From Pseudomonas sp. K2I15 (GTDB lineage Bacteria; Pseudomonadota; Gammaproteobacteria; Pseudomonadales; Pseudomonadaceae), in the NCBI RefSeq assembly GCF_002204795.1, contig NZ_NIXO01000037.1, forward strand, positions 1 through 64,000: a stretch of 64,000 nucleotides of DNA, in the 5' to 3' direction. How positions within the stretch are numbered: position 1 is the first letter of the stretch; the number at the start of each line of letters is the position of its first letter. A program made the translations under genes and the position numbers. Below are positions 22,282-31,227 of the stretch, piece after piece. Below the pieces are notes generated by a model. It worked only from the letters and a program-made list of their open reading frames with translations, had not been told where the DNA came from and did not search any database.

Positions 22282-24654
22282 ATGCCTGTTCGCCTTCCAC
22301 TCGACGCTGGAACGGCCACGCCCAAGGTGATTACCCCATCGTCTTTAGCCGATGCTGCAACGCCGGGCCCAAAACAGCGGTTGACGCCTTCCCCGCCGAC
22401 TGAATCCATTGATCAAATGCGTGCGCTGAACAAAGAACTGACGGAGATGAACGATCAGCTTCGTGGCTCCCTCGAGCAGCAGCGGGCGGCGTCATTGGTG
22501 TCTCTGAATGTGCTGTACAGCATTAACATCGCTGCGATTCTGCTGGATGCCAATCTAAATATCCGTTTGTTCACCCCGGCCAGTCAGTCGCTGTTCAACA
22601 TTCTTCCCCAGGACATTGGACGACCACTGGCGGACCTGCGCCCGATGGCCACTGATATCAACCTGCTGGATGATGCAAAAACCGTCTTGCGTGAGATGAC
22701 CTCGCTGGAGCGAGACGTCGAATCAAGCAGTGGCGTGAGCTTTACCCGGCGGATTTCACCCTATAACAAACAAGATGATTTTGTTGAAGGGGTGGTGATT
22801 ACCTTTACGGATAGCTGCGACAAAAAACAGGCCACCCAGGAGATCAAAAGCCTGACACACAAAGCGGAACTGGCAACTGCCACCAAGTCACGTTTTCTCG
22901 CCTCCGCCAGCCATGACTTACGCCAGCCGTTACAAACACTCAAGTTGTTGCAAGGGCTGTTGCTCAGCATTCTGAAAGATGAGCAGCCGCGAAAACTGAC
23001 GGCCAGGATTGGCGAAACCGTGGGCGCCATGTCCGGAATGCTCAATGCGCTTCTGGATATCAACCACATTGAGACCGGCGCAATACTGGCAAACCCTGTC
23101 AGTTTCAGAATGAGTGACCTGCTGGATAGACTTGCCGATGAGTTTAGCTACAAGGCCGGTGCCAAAGGTTTGAAACTCAAGGTCGTGCCTTGTCAGCTGT
23201 TAGTTGAAAGTGATCCACGCTTATTGGAACAGATGTTGCGCAATTTACTTTCCAACGCACTGAAGTACACGCGAGAAGGCCGCATCCTCATGGGGTGCCG
23301 CCGCCACGGTGCGTGGTTGAGTATTGAAGTCTGGGATACGGGTGTCGGCATTGGCCCCCCGGCGCTGGAATCAATCCTCGATGAGGCGGTGCCGGTCGAC
23401 AGCCCAAGCCTGATGCATGGCGCGGGCTTGCCGATTGTTAAGCGCTTGTGTGCGGTGTTGGGGCATCGGTTTCGTGCGCAATCGAGTCTCGCAAAAGGCT
23501 CGGCATTCGCCATTGATGTCGCCTTGTCTCGTAAGGCCATCGCTGTACCAGGCGCCGTGCCAGAAACCGTTCCACAGGAGCAAGGCCGCGTACCGGGCAG
23601 TGAAATGATCCTGGTGGTCGAGGACGACGTGGAATTGCTCGAGTTGCTGGGCGCCCTGCTCAAGTCTGAAGGTTACCAAGTCGCCATGGCGAGCGACGCG
23701 GCGACGGCGCTGGATAGTGTCATCCATGGTGGCGTGCAACCCGATCTGATCCTGGCAGACTTCAATCTGCCAGGACCGATCAATGGCTTACAAATGATCG
23801 TGCAGTTGCGCAAGAAAATGCGCCGCACTATTCCCGCGATGGTGCTGACGGGGGATATTTCGCGTCAAACCTCCCATGACGTGGCGTTTGAACACTGCAC
23901 CCAGCTCAACAAACCCGCGAAACTCAAAGAGGTGATTTTTGTCATTCGGTCTCTGCTTGCACAGCAACACCAGGCGCTGGCTGAAGGCAGGCAACTCAAG
24001 GAAACCGAGCCACGCGAAACAAAGACATCCATCATCTTCGTCGTGGATCGCGATGATCTTTTTCGCGATACGATCCGCGGCGTCCTTGAGTCCAGTGACT
24101 ATCTCGTCCAGGACTACGCGACATGCGAGGCGTTTTTAGCGGACTACTCGCCGGGCCTGCGCGCGTGCTTGCTCGTCGATGCTCACGCACCAGGCATGGA
24201 GGGGCTTGAGCTCCTGCACCGATTGAGGCGCACCGGCGACGACCTGCCCGCCGTAATGATCAGCGGTAGCAGCCAGGTTTCGGTCGCGGTGGATGCCATG
24301 AAGGCGGGTGCGTCAGATTTTATTGAAAAACCATTTGGCCGTAGCGACGTCCTTCACAGTGTTGCGCGCGCCCTGGAGCATGCACTCGACGCGAATAAAA
24401 AACTGGCTTGGCGCCAGGAAGCGACCCATTGCATCGAGAGCCTGACTCTGCGACAGCGACAAATCATGGACATGGTGCTGGCCGGTCACCCGAGTAAAAA
24501 CATTGCGGCTGAACTGGGAATCAGCCAGCGCACGGTTGAAAATCACCGCGCCTCGATCATGAACCGTACGCGTTCCAAATCCATTCCCGCACTGGCGCGT
24601 ATTGCACTTGCGGCAAACCCGCAGACCTTGGCGAAGACGGCGCATAAAAACTAA
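22282..24654 (+). CDS. Hybrid histidine kinase fused to a FixJ-like response regulator
   Basis: 790 residues: a coiled-coil lead-in (about 45-65) and PAS domain (about 75-185) of the type that follows CheR in CheB-CheR-PAS proteins (RLFTPASQSLFNILPQDIGR), then HisKA with His211 in SHDLRQPL, an HATPase domain (LLSNALKY, VWDTGVGIG), REC1 with Asp493 (LILADFNLPG), REC2 with Asp633 (LLVDAHAPGMEG) and a LuxR-type HTH from about 721 (LTLRQRQIMD, SQRTVENHR). It can thus sense, phosphorylate itself and bind DNA in one chain. No CheB or CheR domain lies upstream, so it seems to be a truncated relative of that fusion. No convincing ribosome site before 22282; ATG at 22417 is an alternative. Target genes are unknown; the flanking stress and efflux genes are candidates. 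Confidence 0.9.
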   Translation: MPVRLPLDAGTATPKVITPSSLADAATPGPKQRLTPSPPTESIDQMRALNKELTEMNDQLRGSLEQQRAASLVSLNVLYSINIAAILLDANLNIRLFTPASQSLFNILPQDIGRPLADLRPMATDINLLDDAKTVLREMTSLERDVESSSGVSFTRRISPYNKQDDFVEGVVITFTDSCDKKQATQEIKSLTHKAELATATKSRFLASASHDLRQPLQTLKLLQGLLLSILKDEQPRKLTARIGETVGAMSGMLNALLDINHIETGAILANPVSFRMSDLLDRLADEFSYKAGAKGLKLKVVPCQLLVESDPRLLEQMLRNLLSNALKYTREGRILMGCRRHGAWLSIEVWDTGVGIGPPALESILDEAVPVDSPSLMHGAGLPIVKRLCAVLGHRFRAQSSLAKGSAFAIDVALSRKAIAVPGAVPETVPQEQGRVPGSEMILVVEDDVELLELLGALLKSEGYQVAMASDAATALDSVIHGGVQPDLILADFNLPGPINGLQMIVQLRKKMRRTIPAMVLTGDISRQTSHDVAFEHCTQLNKPAKLKEVIFVIRSLLAQQHQALAEGRQLKETEPRETKTSIIFVVDRDDLFRDTIRGVLESSDYLVQDYATCEAFLADYSPGLRACLLVDAHAPGMEGLELLHRLRRTGDDLPAVMISGSSQVSVAVDAMKAGASDFIEKPFGRSDVLHSVARALEHALDANKKLAWRQEATHCIESLTLRQRQIMDMVLAGHPSKNIAAELGISQRTVENHRASIMNRTRSKSIPALARIALAANPQTLAKTAHKN

Positions 24655-24898
24655 GGTGAACTTAACGAGCGCGCAGAGCATGTTGCGCGGCGTTTAAGCA
24701 AGATAGCCCCAAACCTCACTCAACCCCGCCCGTTAAAGATTCCCTCTATTGGCGGTTACTCCGTTCTTGAATTAACGTTCAACCCACCTGACCCGCGTGA
24801 CTTCAACCCAGTCCACCCGCGCCCTCGATGGGCCGGCCTGATGCACCGCCACTCATTGCTCAACCAAACAGTTAACCAACTGATTAATCAGAGTAAAT

Positions 24899-26524
24899 AT
24901 GAAAGAGCAGCCTCGGCAGCTTGCATCGGCACCGCAACAAGTGGCGCACAGCCGCGCCCTTTTTCTACAACCACACCTTCTGGCTCCGTTGAGCCTGCTG
25001 TGCATTGCCCTCGCCGGCTGCACCGTCGGGCCCGATTTCGCGCGCCCCGATGTGCCGGCGAACGCCGATTATTCACGTGAAAAACTCACCGCAACCGCCA
25101 AGGCTGATATAGACGCCGGTGGCGCGGCACAGCGGCTGATCGCCGGGATGGATATTCCCGGGCAATGGTGGACGTTGTTCCGGTCACCGGCATTGAACGC
25201 CTTGGTGGAAGAAGCATTACGCGCCAACCCGGATGTCACCGCCGCTCAAGCGGCATTGCGCCAGGCCAATGAGTTGGTCTATGCCGACCAGGCGTCGCTG
25301 TTCCCCTCCGTCAGCGGTAATGTGCAAAAAGCCCGGGAGAAAGTATCGGGGGTCACGTCGGGCATTCCGGAGTCGCCGATTCTCACGGTCAGTTCCGCGT
25401 CGCTGAGCGTGTCCTATGCGCCAGACGTGTTCGGCGGCACGCGCCGGCAAATCGAATCCACCTCGGCGCAAGCCGAGTACGAACGCTTCCAGCTGGAGGC
25501 GACGTACCTTACGTTGACCTCCAATGTGGTCAATACCGCGGTCAGCCTCGCGTCGATACGCGATCAAGTCGCCGCCACCGAAGAAATCATCCGGATCCAG
25601 AGCGGCCAGCTCGACCTCTTGCAGGCGCAGCGCCGGCTGGGCGCCATCGGCGACACCGACGTGCTCACGCAGCAGACCGCATTGGCGCAAACCCGTGCCA
25701 GCTTGCCGCCCCTGCAAAAGCAACTGGCGCAGACCCGCAACCAATTGATGGCCTACCTCGGCCGGTTTCCCAACCAGGACCGGGACGAGCGCTTCAACCT
25801 GGCCTCGCTGCACCTGCCGGAAGAACTGCCCCTCAGCCTGCCCTCGGCCATCGTCGGCCAGCGGCCGGATGTGCGTTCAGCGCAGGCGCAACTACACCAA
25901 GCCAGCGCCAATATTGGTGTGGCCGTCGCCAACCAGTTGCCGCAGTTCAGCATTACCGGCTCGGTGGGTTCTACGGTGGCCAGCGGGACCAAGTTGTTTT
26001 CGGCGGGCAGCGGCGTCTGGAGCCTTGCCGGGTCGATCACCCAGCCGATCTTTGACGCCGGCGCACTCGAACATCGTAAACGTGCGGCTGTGGCGGCCTA
26101 CGACGAGTCGGCGGCCCGCTACCGTGGCACGGTGATTGGTGCGTTCCAGGATGTGGCCAACGCGCTGCGGGCGCTGGAGGCTGATGCCGATGCGCTCAAC
26201 CAGCAGGTGGTGGCTGAGCGCTCCGCGCAGGCCAACCTGGACCTGGTGCAGGCGCAGTTCAAGCTCGGCGCCGTAGCGTACATCAACCTGCTCACGGCCC
26301 AACAAACTTATCAGAACACCGTGCTTGCCCGCGTCAAGGCGCAGGCCTCCCGCTACAGCGATACCACGGCGCTCTTCCAGGCATTGGGTGGCGGCTGGTG
26401 GAACCGCACGGACGTGGACCCTGCCACGAAGGGCCGCCCGGATCGTTTCGGCCTGCCGTCGTGGCACGAGATCATGCCGGCCAACAACAAGGCAGCGCCT
26501 GCCGATTCGGCACGGTTCGACTGA
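24899..26524 (+). CDS. RND efflux outer-membrane channel (OprM/NodT family)
   Basis: 541 residues. A type II signal with lipobox IALAGC (Cys about 41) is followed by VGPDFARPDVP, the standard opening of NodT/OprM channels. Two OEP repeats cover about 90-290 and 300-485, with ADQASLFPSVSGNV and the second-repeat GQRPDVRSAQAQL. It forms the trimeric outer-membrane duct for the adaptor and pump encoded next. The first gene of a three-gene operon, with 29 bp to the adaptor. The C-terminal 40 residues beyond the repeats are polar and poorly conserved. The 244-bp region in front shows nothing I can name. Confidence 0.93.
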   Translation: MKEQPRQLASAPQQVAHSRALFLQPHLLAPLSLLCIALAGCTVGPDFARPDVPANADYSREKLTATAKADIDAGGAAQRLIAGMDIPGQWWTLFRSPALNALVEEALRANPDVTAAQAALRQANELVYADQASLFPSVSGNVQKAREKVSGVTSGIPESPILTVSSASLSVSYAPDVFGGTRRQIESTSAQAEYERFQLEATYLTLTSNVVNTAVSLASIRDQVAATEEIIRIQSGQLDLLQAQRRLGAIGDTDVLTQQTALAQTRASLPPLQKQLAQTRNQLMAYLGRFPNQDRDERFNLASLHLPEELPLSLPSAIVGQRPDVRSAQAQLHQASANIGVAVANQLPQFSITGSVGSTVASGTKLFSAGSGVWSLAGSITQPIFDAGALEHRKRAAVAAYDESAARYRGTVIGAFQDVANALRALEADADALNQQVVAERSAQANLDLVQAQFKLGAVAYINLLTAQQTYQNTVLARVKAQASRYSDTTALFQALGGGWWNRTDVDPATKGRPDRFGLPSWHEIMPANNKAAPADSARFD

Positions 26525-26553
26525 ACTGAAATCTTGAAACAGCGAGAATACCC

Positions 26554-27741
26554 ATGGCTGACGTCATTACTGCCTCTCCCCTGTCCCCCGAGCCCGGCGC
26601 CCCGCGCAAGCGTCGACTATGGCGGCCGATGCTCATCATGGTGGTGGTGGTACTGGTGATTGTCGCGATCATCGCCGGGGTGAAGTTCGTGCAGATTTCG
26701 GCGCTGATCGCCCAGTCCAAAATGCCCTTGCCTGCCTCCGTGGTCACGGCCATGAAGGTGCCGTTCAGCGATTGGCAACCCAATGTCACTGCCGTGGGCT
26801 CCATGAAAGCGGTCAGAGGGGTGGATGTGACTACAGAAGTGGGCGGCATCGTGCGCACCATCGGCTTCACGCCGGGGCAAGCCGTGGCGGCCCAGGCGCT
26901 GCTGGTGCAGTTGAATGCCGACTCTGACATCGCGCAATTGCATTCCCTCGAGGCCACTGCCGACCTGGCGGTGATCGTCCTCAAACGTGACAAGGCCCAG
27001 CTCGCCGTCAACGCCATCTCCCAGGCCCAAGTGGACACCGACACCGCCGACCTGAAAGCCAAACTCGCCGCCGCCGAGCAACAGCGGGCGCTGGTGGCGA
27101 AAAAAACCATTCGCGCACCGTTTGCCGGGCGTATCGGGATTACCAGCGTCAACCCCGGCCAATACCTCAACCCCGGCGACAAGATCGCCACGCTGCAAAC
27201 CTTCGATCCCATCTACATCGACTTCACGGTGCCGCAGGCCCAGCTGGAGGCCATCGCCATCGGCCAAGGGGTTTCGGTGACGGCCGACGGCCTGTCCAAT
27301 CAAGCCTTCACGGGCAAGATCAGCACCATCGACACCCAGTTCGACTCAACCACACGCAACGTCACTGTGGAAGCGACCGTCGACAACCCGAAACAAAGCC
27401 TGGTGCCCGGGATGTTTGCTCGCGCCGTGGTCACCTCCGGAGCCACCCAGCGCTACCTCACGGTTCCGCAGACGTCGGTCACCTACAACCCTTACGGCAC
27501 AACAGTGTTCATCGCCACATCGGCCAAGAACGACAAGGGTGAGGACGTACTCACCGCGCAACAAACCTTCATCAAGACCGGGCCGACCCGGGGCGATCAG
27601 GTGGCGATCCTATCCGGCGTGAAAGAAGGCGACCTGCTGATCACCAGCGGCCAGATGAAGCTTAAAAATGGCTCGCCGGTGAAGGTCGATAACAGCAGCG
27701 CGCCGCTGAACGACCCTGCACCGACTCCCCAAGAACACTAA
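26554..27741 (+). CDS. RND periplasmic adaptor (membrane fusion protein)
   Basis: 395 residues. A single N-terminal membrane helix (LIMVVVVLVIVAIIAGVKFV, about 30-49) serves as uncleaved anchor. The barrel-sandwich half motifs GGIVRTIGFTPGQAV and KKTIRAPFAGRIGI flank a short coiled-coil hairpin, followed by the beta-barrel (FTVPQAQL) and the membrane-proximal domain with PQTSVTYNPYGTTVF. It joins the pump to the outer-membrane duct. Adaptors of this short-hairpin sort pair with MexI/VexF-like pumps. It is 9 bp ahead of the pump gene. Confidence 0.93.
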   Translation: MADVITASPLSPEPGAPRKRRLWRPMLIMVVVVLVIVAIIAGVKFVQISALIAQSKMPLPASVVTAMKVPFSDWQPNVTAVGSMKAVRGVDVTTEVGGIVRTIGFTPGQAVAAQALLVQLNADSDIAQLHSLEATADLAVIVLKRDKAQLAVNAISQAQVDTDTADLKAKLAAAEQQRALVAKKTIRAPFAGRIGITSVNPGQYLNPGDKIATLQTFDPIYIDFTVPQAQLEAIAIGQGVSVTADGLSNQAFTGKISTIDTQFDSTTRNVTVEATVDNPKQSLVPGMFARAVVTSGATQRYLTVPQTSVTYNPYGTTVFIATSAKNDKGEDVLTAQQTFIKTGPTRGDQVAILSGVKEGDLLITSGQMKLKNGSPVKVDNSSAPLNDPAPTPQEH

Positions 27742-27750
27742 AGGTGTCCC

Positions 27751-30700
27751 ATGAAGCTTACCGATACCTTTATTCAGCGACCGGTCTGGGCCATCGTGGT
27801 CTCGCTGTTCATCCTGATCCTGGGGCTGCGCTCGATCTTCGAGTTGCCGGTGAACCAATGGCCACGCACCGAAAATACCGTGGTCACCATCACCACCGCT
27901 TACTACGGCGCGGACGCGTCCACGGTTGCGGGCTTCATCACCCAGCCGCTTGAATCGGCCATTGCCCAGGCCCAGGGCATCGACTACTTGTCCTCTACGA
28001 GCATCACCGGTGTCTCAACCATTACCGCCACGCTGCGGCTGAACTACGAGGCCAGCAAGGCACTCACCGAGATCAATACCCAGGTCAACTCGGTCAAGAA
28101 CCAACTGCCGGCACAGTCCCAGGAGCCGGTGCTGACGGTGGCGGTCGGGCAGACCACTGACGCGATGTACCTGGGGTTCTACAGCGACACCCTGGCCACC
28201 AACAACATCACCGATTACCTGGTGCGGGTGGTCAAGCCCAAGCTGGATTCGATCCAGGGCGTGCAAACTGCAGAGATTCTTGGCGGGCGCCAGTTCGCCT
28301 TGCGCGCCTGGATGGACCCCAACAAACTCGCGGCGCATAACGTGACGGCGCAGGACGTGTCCACCGCCCTGGCCAACAACAACTACCTGTCTGCCGTCGG
28401 CTCCACCCGCGGGCAAACGGTAACGGTCGACCTGACGGCCGGGACCGACTTGCACACGGTGGACGAATTCAAGCGGCTGGTAATCAAGCAGAAAGGCGAT
28501 GCGCTGGTGTACCTGGAGGACGTGGCCACGGTCACCCTGGGTGCCGAAAGCTACGACAGCAGCGTGGCGTTTTCCGGCAAGCGTTCGGTGTTCATCGGCA
28601 TCAAGGCGGCGCCGAATGCGAACATCCTGACGGTGGCCGACAGCGTGCGCCAGGCCTTCCCCGAGCTGCAATCCCAGTTACCCACCGGGGTGCGCGGCGA
28701 GATCGTGTATGACTCCACGGAGTTCATCAACACCTCGATTTATGAGGTGGTGAAAACCCTGGTAGAGGCGATGATCATTGTCTCGGTGGTGATCTACCTG
28801 TTCCTCGGCTCGTTCCGCGCGGTGATTGTGCCATTGGTGGCGATACCGCTGTCGCTGGTCGGGACCTTCTTCATCATGTACCTGCTGGGTTACTCGATTA
28901 ACCTGCTGACCCTGCTCGCCCTGGTATTGGCGATCGGCCTGGTGGTGGACGATGCGATTATCGTGGTGGAAAACGTCGACCGGCATATCAAGGAGGAAGG
29001 CAAAGGCGTGCTGGAGGCGGCGCTGGTCGCGGCGCGGGAACTGGGTGGGCCGATCATCGCGATGACCGTGGTATTGATTGCCGCCTACGTCCCCATCGGG
29101 CTGCGCAGCGGCCTTACCGGTGCACTGTTCAAGGAATTCTGTTTCTCGCTGGCGGGTGCCGTGACCGTATCGGCTGTGGTGGCGCTGACGCTCTCGCCGA
29201 TGATGACTTCCCGGCTGTTCAAATCCGGGCAGGAAGAAGGTCGTTTTGCGCGCAAGCTCGATCAATACTTTGACTGGTTGCGGGGCCGTTACCACCGCGT
29301 ACTTTCCGGCGGCCTGAACGTATGGCCGGTGCTGGTGACGTTTGGCTTTGTGCTGTTTTTGCTGGTGGCCGCCAGTGGCATGACCGCCAAAAGCGAACTG
29401 TCGCCCACCGAAGACCAGGGGTTGGTGTTCATGCAGATCAAAGGCCCGCCGACCGCCTCGCCTCAGCAGATGGAGCGGATTGCCGACCAGGCTTTCCAGA
29501 TCGCCAACAAAGAGCCTGAATACGCGCAGATGTTCCAGCTGACCGGGCTGCCCATCCTCAATCAAGGCCTGGGCGGCGTGCTGCTCAAAACCTGGGGCGA
29601 CCGCACGCGCTCCCAAGCGCAACTGATATTGGACCTGCAGCAAAAATGGAATCAGGTACCGGGCGCCACCATCGCGGCGTTCCCGCTGCCGTCGCTGCCG
29701 GGTGTCCAGGGGTTGCCGGTGCAGTTTGTGATCACCACCACCGACTCGGTAGAGAACCTCAACGAAGTCGCGCAAGCGGTGGTGGCCGAGGCACAGAAAC
29801 AACAGCTGTTCTATTTCTCCGACATGGACCTGAAACTCGACAAGCCACAAGCCAAGCTGGTGGTCGACCGGGAAAAAATTGCCGCACTGGGCATGACCCA
29901 GGCCGATGTCGGAGCGGCGCTGTCTGCCGCTCTGGGCGGCAACTACGTGAACTACTTCTCCACCGCCGGGCGCTCGTACAAAGTCATTCCCCAGGTGTTG
30001 CAGGTTGACCGTCTGAACCCCGATCAGATTCTCGATTACTACATTCGCACACCCGCAGGTGCGATGATTCAGGCGCGCACCGTGGCGCATATCGAAACCT
30101 CGACGCAGCCGGAATCGATCAACCACTTCCAGCAACTCAACTCGGCGACCCTGTCGGGCGTCAGTGGCGTGGCCCAGGGCGAACTGCTGGCGAAACTGAA
30201 CACGATCCTGACCAACATTGCGCCCTCGGGCTACACCTCGGACTTTTCCGGCGAGTCGCGTCAGTTCATACAGGAGTCCGGCGGGTTCTTCGGGTTGCTG
30301 ATGTTCTCGATCCTGATTGTCTACCTGGCCCTGGCCTTCCAGTTCGAGAGCTTTCGCGACCCGGTGGTGATTCTGTTCTCGGTGCCCCCTGCTCTCTTTG
30401 GCGCGCTGGCCTTTATCACCATGGGGTTTGCCTCCATCAACGTGTACACCCAGGTGGGCCTGGTGACGCTGTTGGGGTTGATCACCAAGCATGGGATTCT
30501 GATCGTGCAGTTTGCCAACGAGTTGCAGCGCGCAGGTCACAGCAAGCGTGAGGCGATTGAGGAAGCTGCCGGCGTGCGTCTGCGGCCTATCCTGATGACC
30601 ACGGCCGCGATGGTGTTGGGCGTGGTGCCGCTGGTTTGGGCTTCGGGCGCCGGGGCTGCGGGGCGGCATGACATGGGCCTGGTGATCTTCGCCGGGTTGT

Positions 30701-30816
30701 CGATCGGCACCGTGCTGACGCTGTTTATGGTACCGGCGATGTATATGTTTATTGGCTCCACGCATCATCAGGAAGTTGAGCGGCCGTTCCCTGGCCAAGA
30801 TGAAGAGGTGCTTTAA
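27751..30816 (+). CDS. RND multidrug efflux pump (HAE1 family)
   Basis: 1021 residues with the full twelve-helix RND plan. N-terminal IQRPVWAIVVSLFILILG, the proton-relay helix 4 motif GLVVDDAIIVVENVDRH (two Asp), and GLITKHGILIVQFANEL in helix 10-11 (with the coupling Lys) are all visible, and the large porter loops follow TM1 and TM7. Substrate specificity is not predictable; sequence feel is nearer MexI/MdtC-like pumps than MexB. The ribosome site AGGTG is six bases ahead of the ATG. The stop overlaps the convergent DUF2790 gene by 4 bp. No regulator gene is adjacent apart from the hybrid kinase upstream, which may control it. Confidence 0.95.
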   Translation: MKLTDTFIQRPVWAIVVSLFILILGLRSIFELPVNQWPRTENTVVTITTAYYGADASTVAGFITQPLESAIAQAQGIDYLSSTSITGVSTITATLRLNYEASKALTEINTQVNSVKNQLPAQSQEPVLTVAVGQTTDAMYLGFYSDTLATNNITDYLVRVVKPKLDSIQGVQTAEILGGRQFALRAWMDPNKLAAHNVTAQDVSTALANNNYLSAVGSTRGQTVTVDLTAGTDLHTVDEFKRLVIKQKGDALVYLEDVATVTLGAESYDSSVAFSGKRSVFIGIKAAPNANILTVADSVRQAFPELQSQLPTGVRGEIVYDSTEFINTSIYEVVKTLVEAMIIVSVVIYLFLGSFRAVIVPLVAIPLSLVGTFFIMYLLGYSINLLTLLALVLAIGLVVDDAIIVVENVDRHIKEEGKGVLEAALVAARELGGPIIAMTVVLIAAYVPIGLRSGLTGALFKEFCFSLAGAVTVSAVVALTLSPMMTSRLFKSGQEEGRFARKLDQYFDWLRGRYHRVLSGGLNVWPVLVTFGFVLFLLVAASGMTAKSELSPTEDQGLVFMQIKGPPTASPQQMERIADQAFQIANKEPEYAQMFQLTGLPILNQGLGGVLLKTWGDRTRSQAQLILDLQQKWNQVPGATIAAFPLPSLPGVQGLPVQFVITTTDSVENLNEVAQAVVAEAQKQQLFYFSDMDLKLDKPQAKLVVDREKIAALGMTQADVGAALSAALGGNYVNYFSTAGRSYKVIPQVLQVDRLNPDQILDYYIRTPAGAMIQARTVAHIETSTQPESINHFQQLNSATLSGVSGVAQGELLAKLNTILTNIAPSGYTSDFSGESRQFIQESGGFFGLLMFSILIVYLALAFQFESFRDPVVILFSVPPALFGALAFITMGFASINVYTQVGLVTLLGLITKHGILIVQFANELQRAGHSKREAIEEAAGVRLRPILMTTAAMVLGVVPLVWASGAGAAGRHDMGLVIFAGLSIGTVLTLFMVPAMYMFIGSTHHQEVERPFPGQDEEVL

Positions 30817-31058
30817 CCGCCCATGCAACCGGCACCCCAGATCCTGTAGTCAAACTTTTTCAACTCGCCTGATGGCGTCTTGTAGATCATTGAAGCATCG
30901 GTGATGCCGCAGGCTGACGGGTTCGAATCGATGCGAATCACTTCGGCAATATCATGCCTGTTGAGTGTCGAGACCGCCGTAGGCTGTTGGTTTAACGCGA
31001 AAACATTGGCGCTTAGCAGCGCGCAGCCGAACAAAATGACGCGGGATGGAGTTTTCAT
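30813..31058 (-). CDS. DUF2790-type small secreted protein
   Basis: 81 residues from ATG at 31058, where a signal peptide (VILFGCALLSANVFA) begins; the longer open frame upstream lacks one. The mature part contains HDIAEVIRIDSNPSACGI and ends DYRIWGAGCMGG, the pattern of the DUF2790 family that is common in Pseudomonas as several small periplasmic paralogues, often metal or stress induced. Two cysteines could form a disulfide. Function is unknown. It converges on the RND pump gene with a 4-bp overlap. Confidence 0.75.
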   Translation of the reverse strand: MKTPSRVILFGCALLSANVFALNQQPTAVSTLNRHDIAEVIRIDSNPSACGITDASMIYKTPSGELKKFDYRIWGAGCMGG

Positions 31059-31227
31059 AAAAGGTGCTTGGTAGTGGATGGCGAGCCATATTAAGTAGGT
31101 ATCAGGCGCTTGATCTGTAGGAACTGTCCGAGAGGTAACAAGATTTAACGCTCTTGTTAACACTGGCCGGATTATTTTCCAAAATCCTTAACACCTACTT
31201 AATAAACCACTACGCGGCAGCCTCGCT

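Noticed and set aside
28678..30828. Long open frame antisense to the RND pump gene
   Set aside because: Arg/His/Gln-rich translation with no motifs, an expected shadow of a high-G+C gene.
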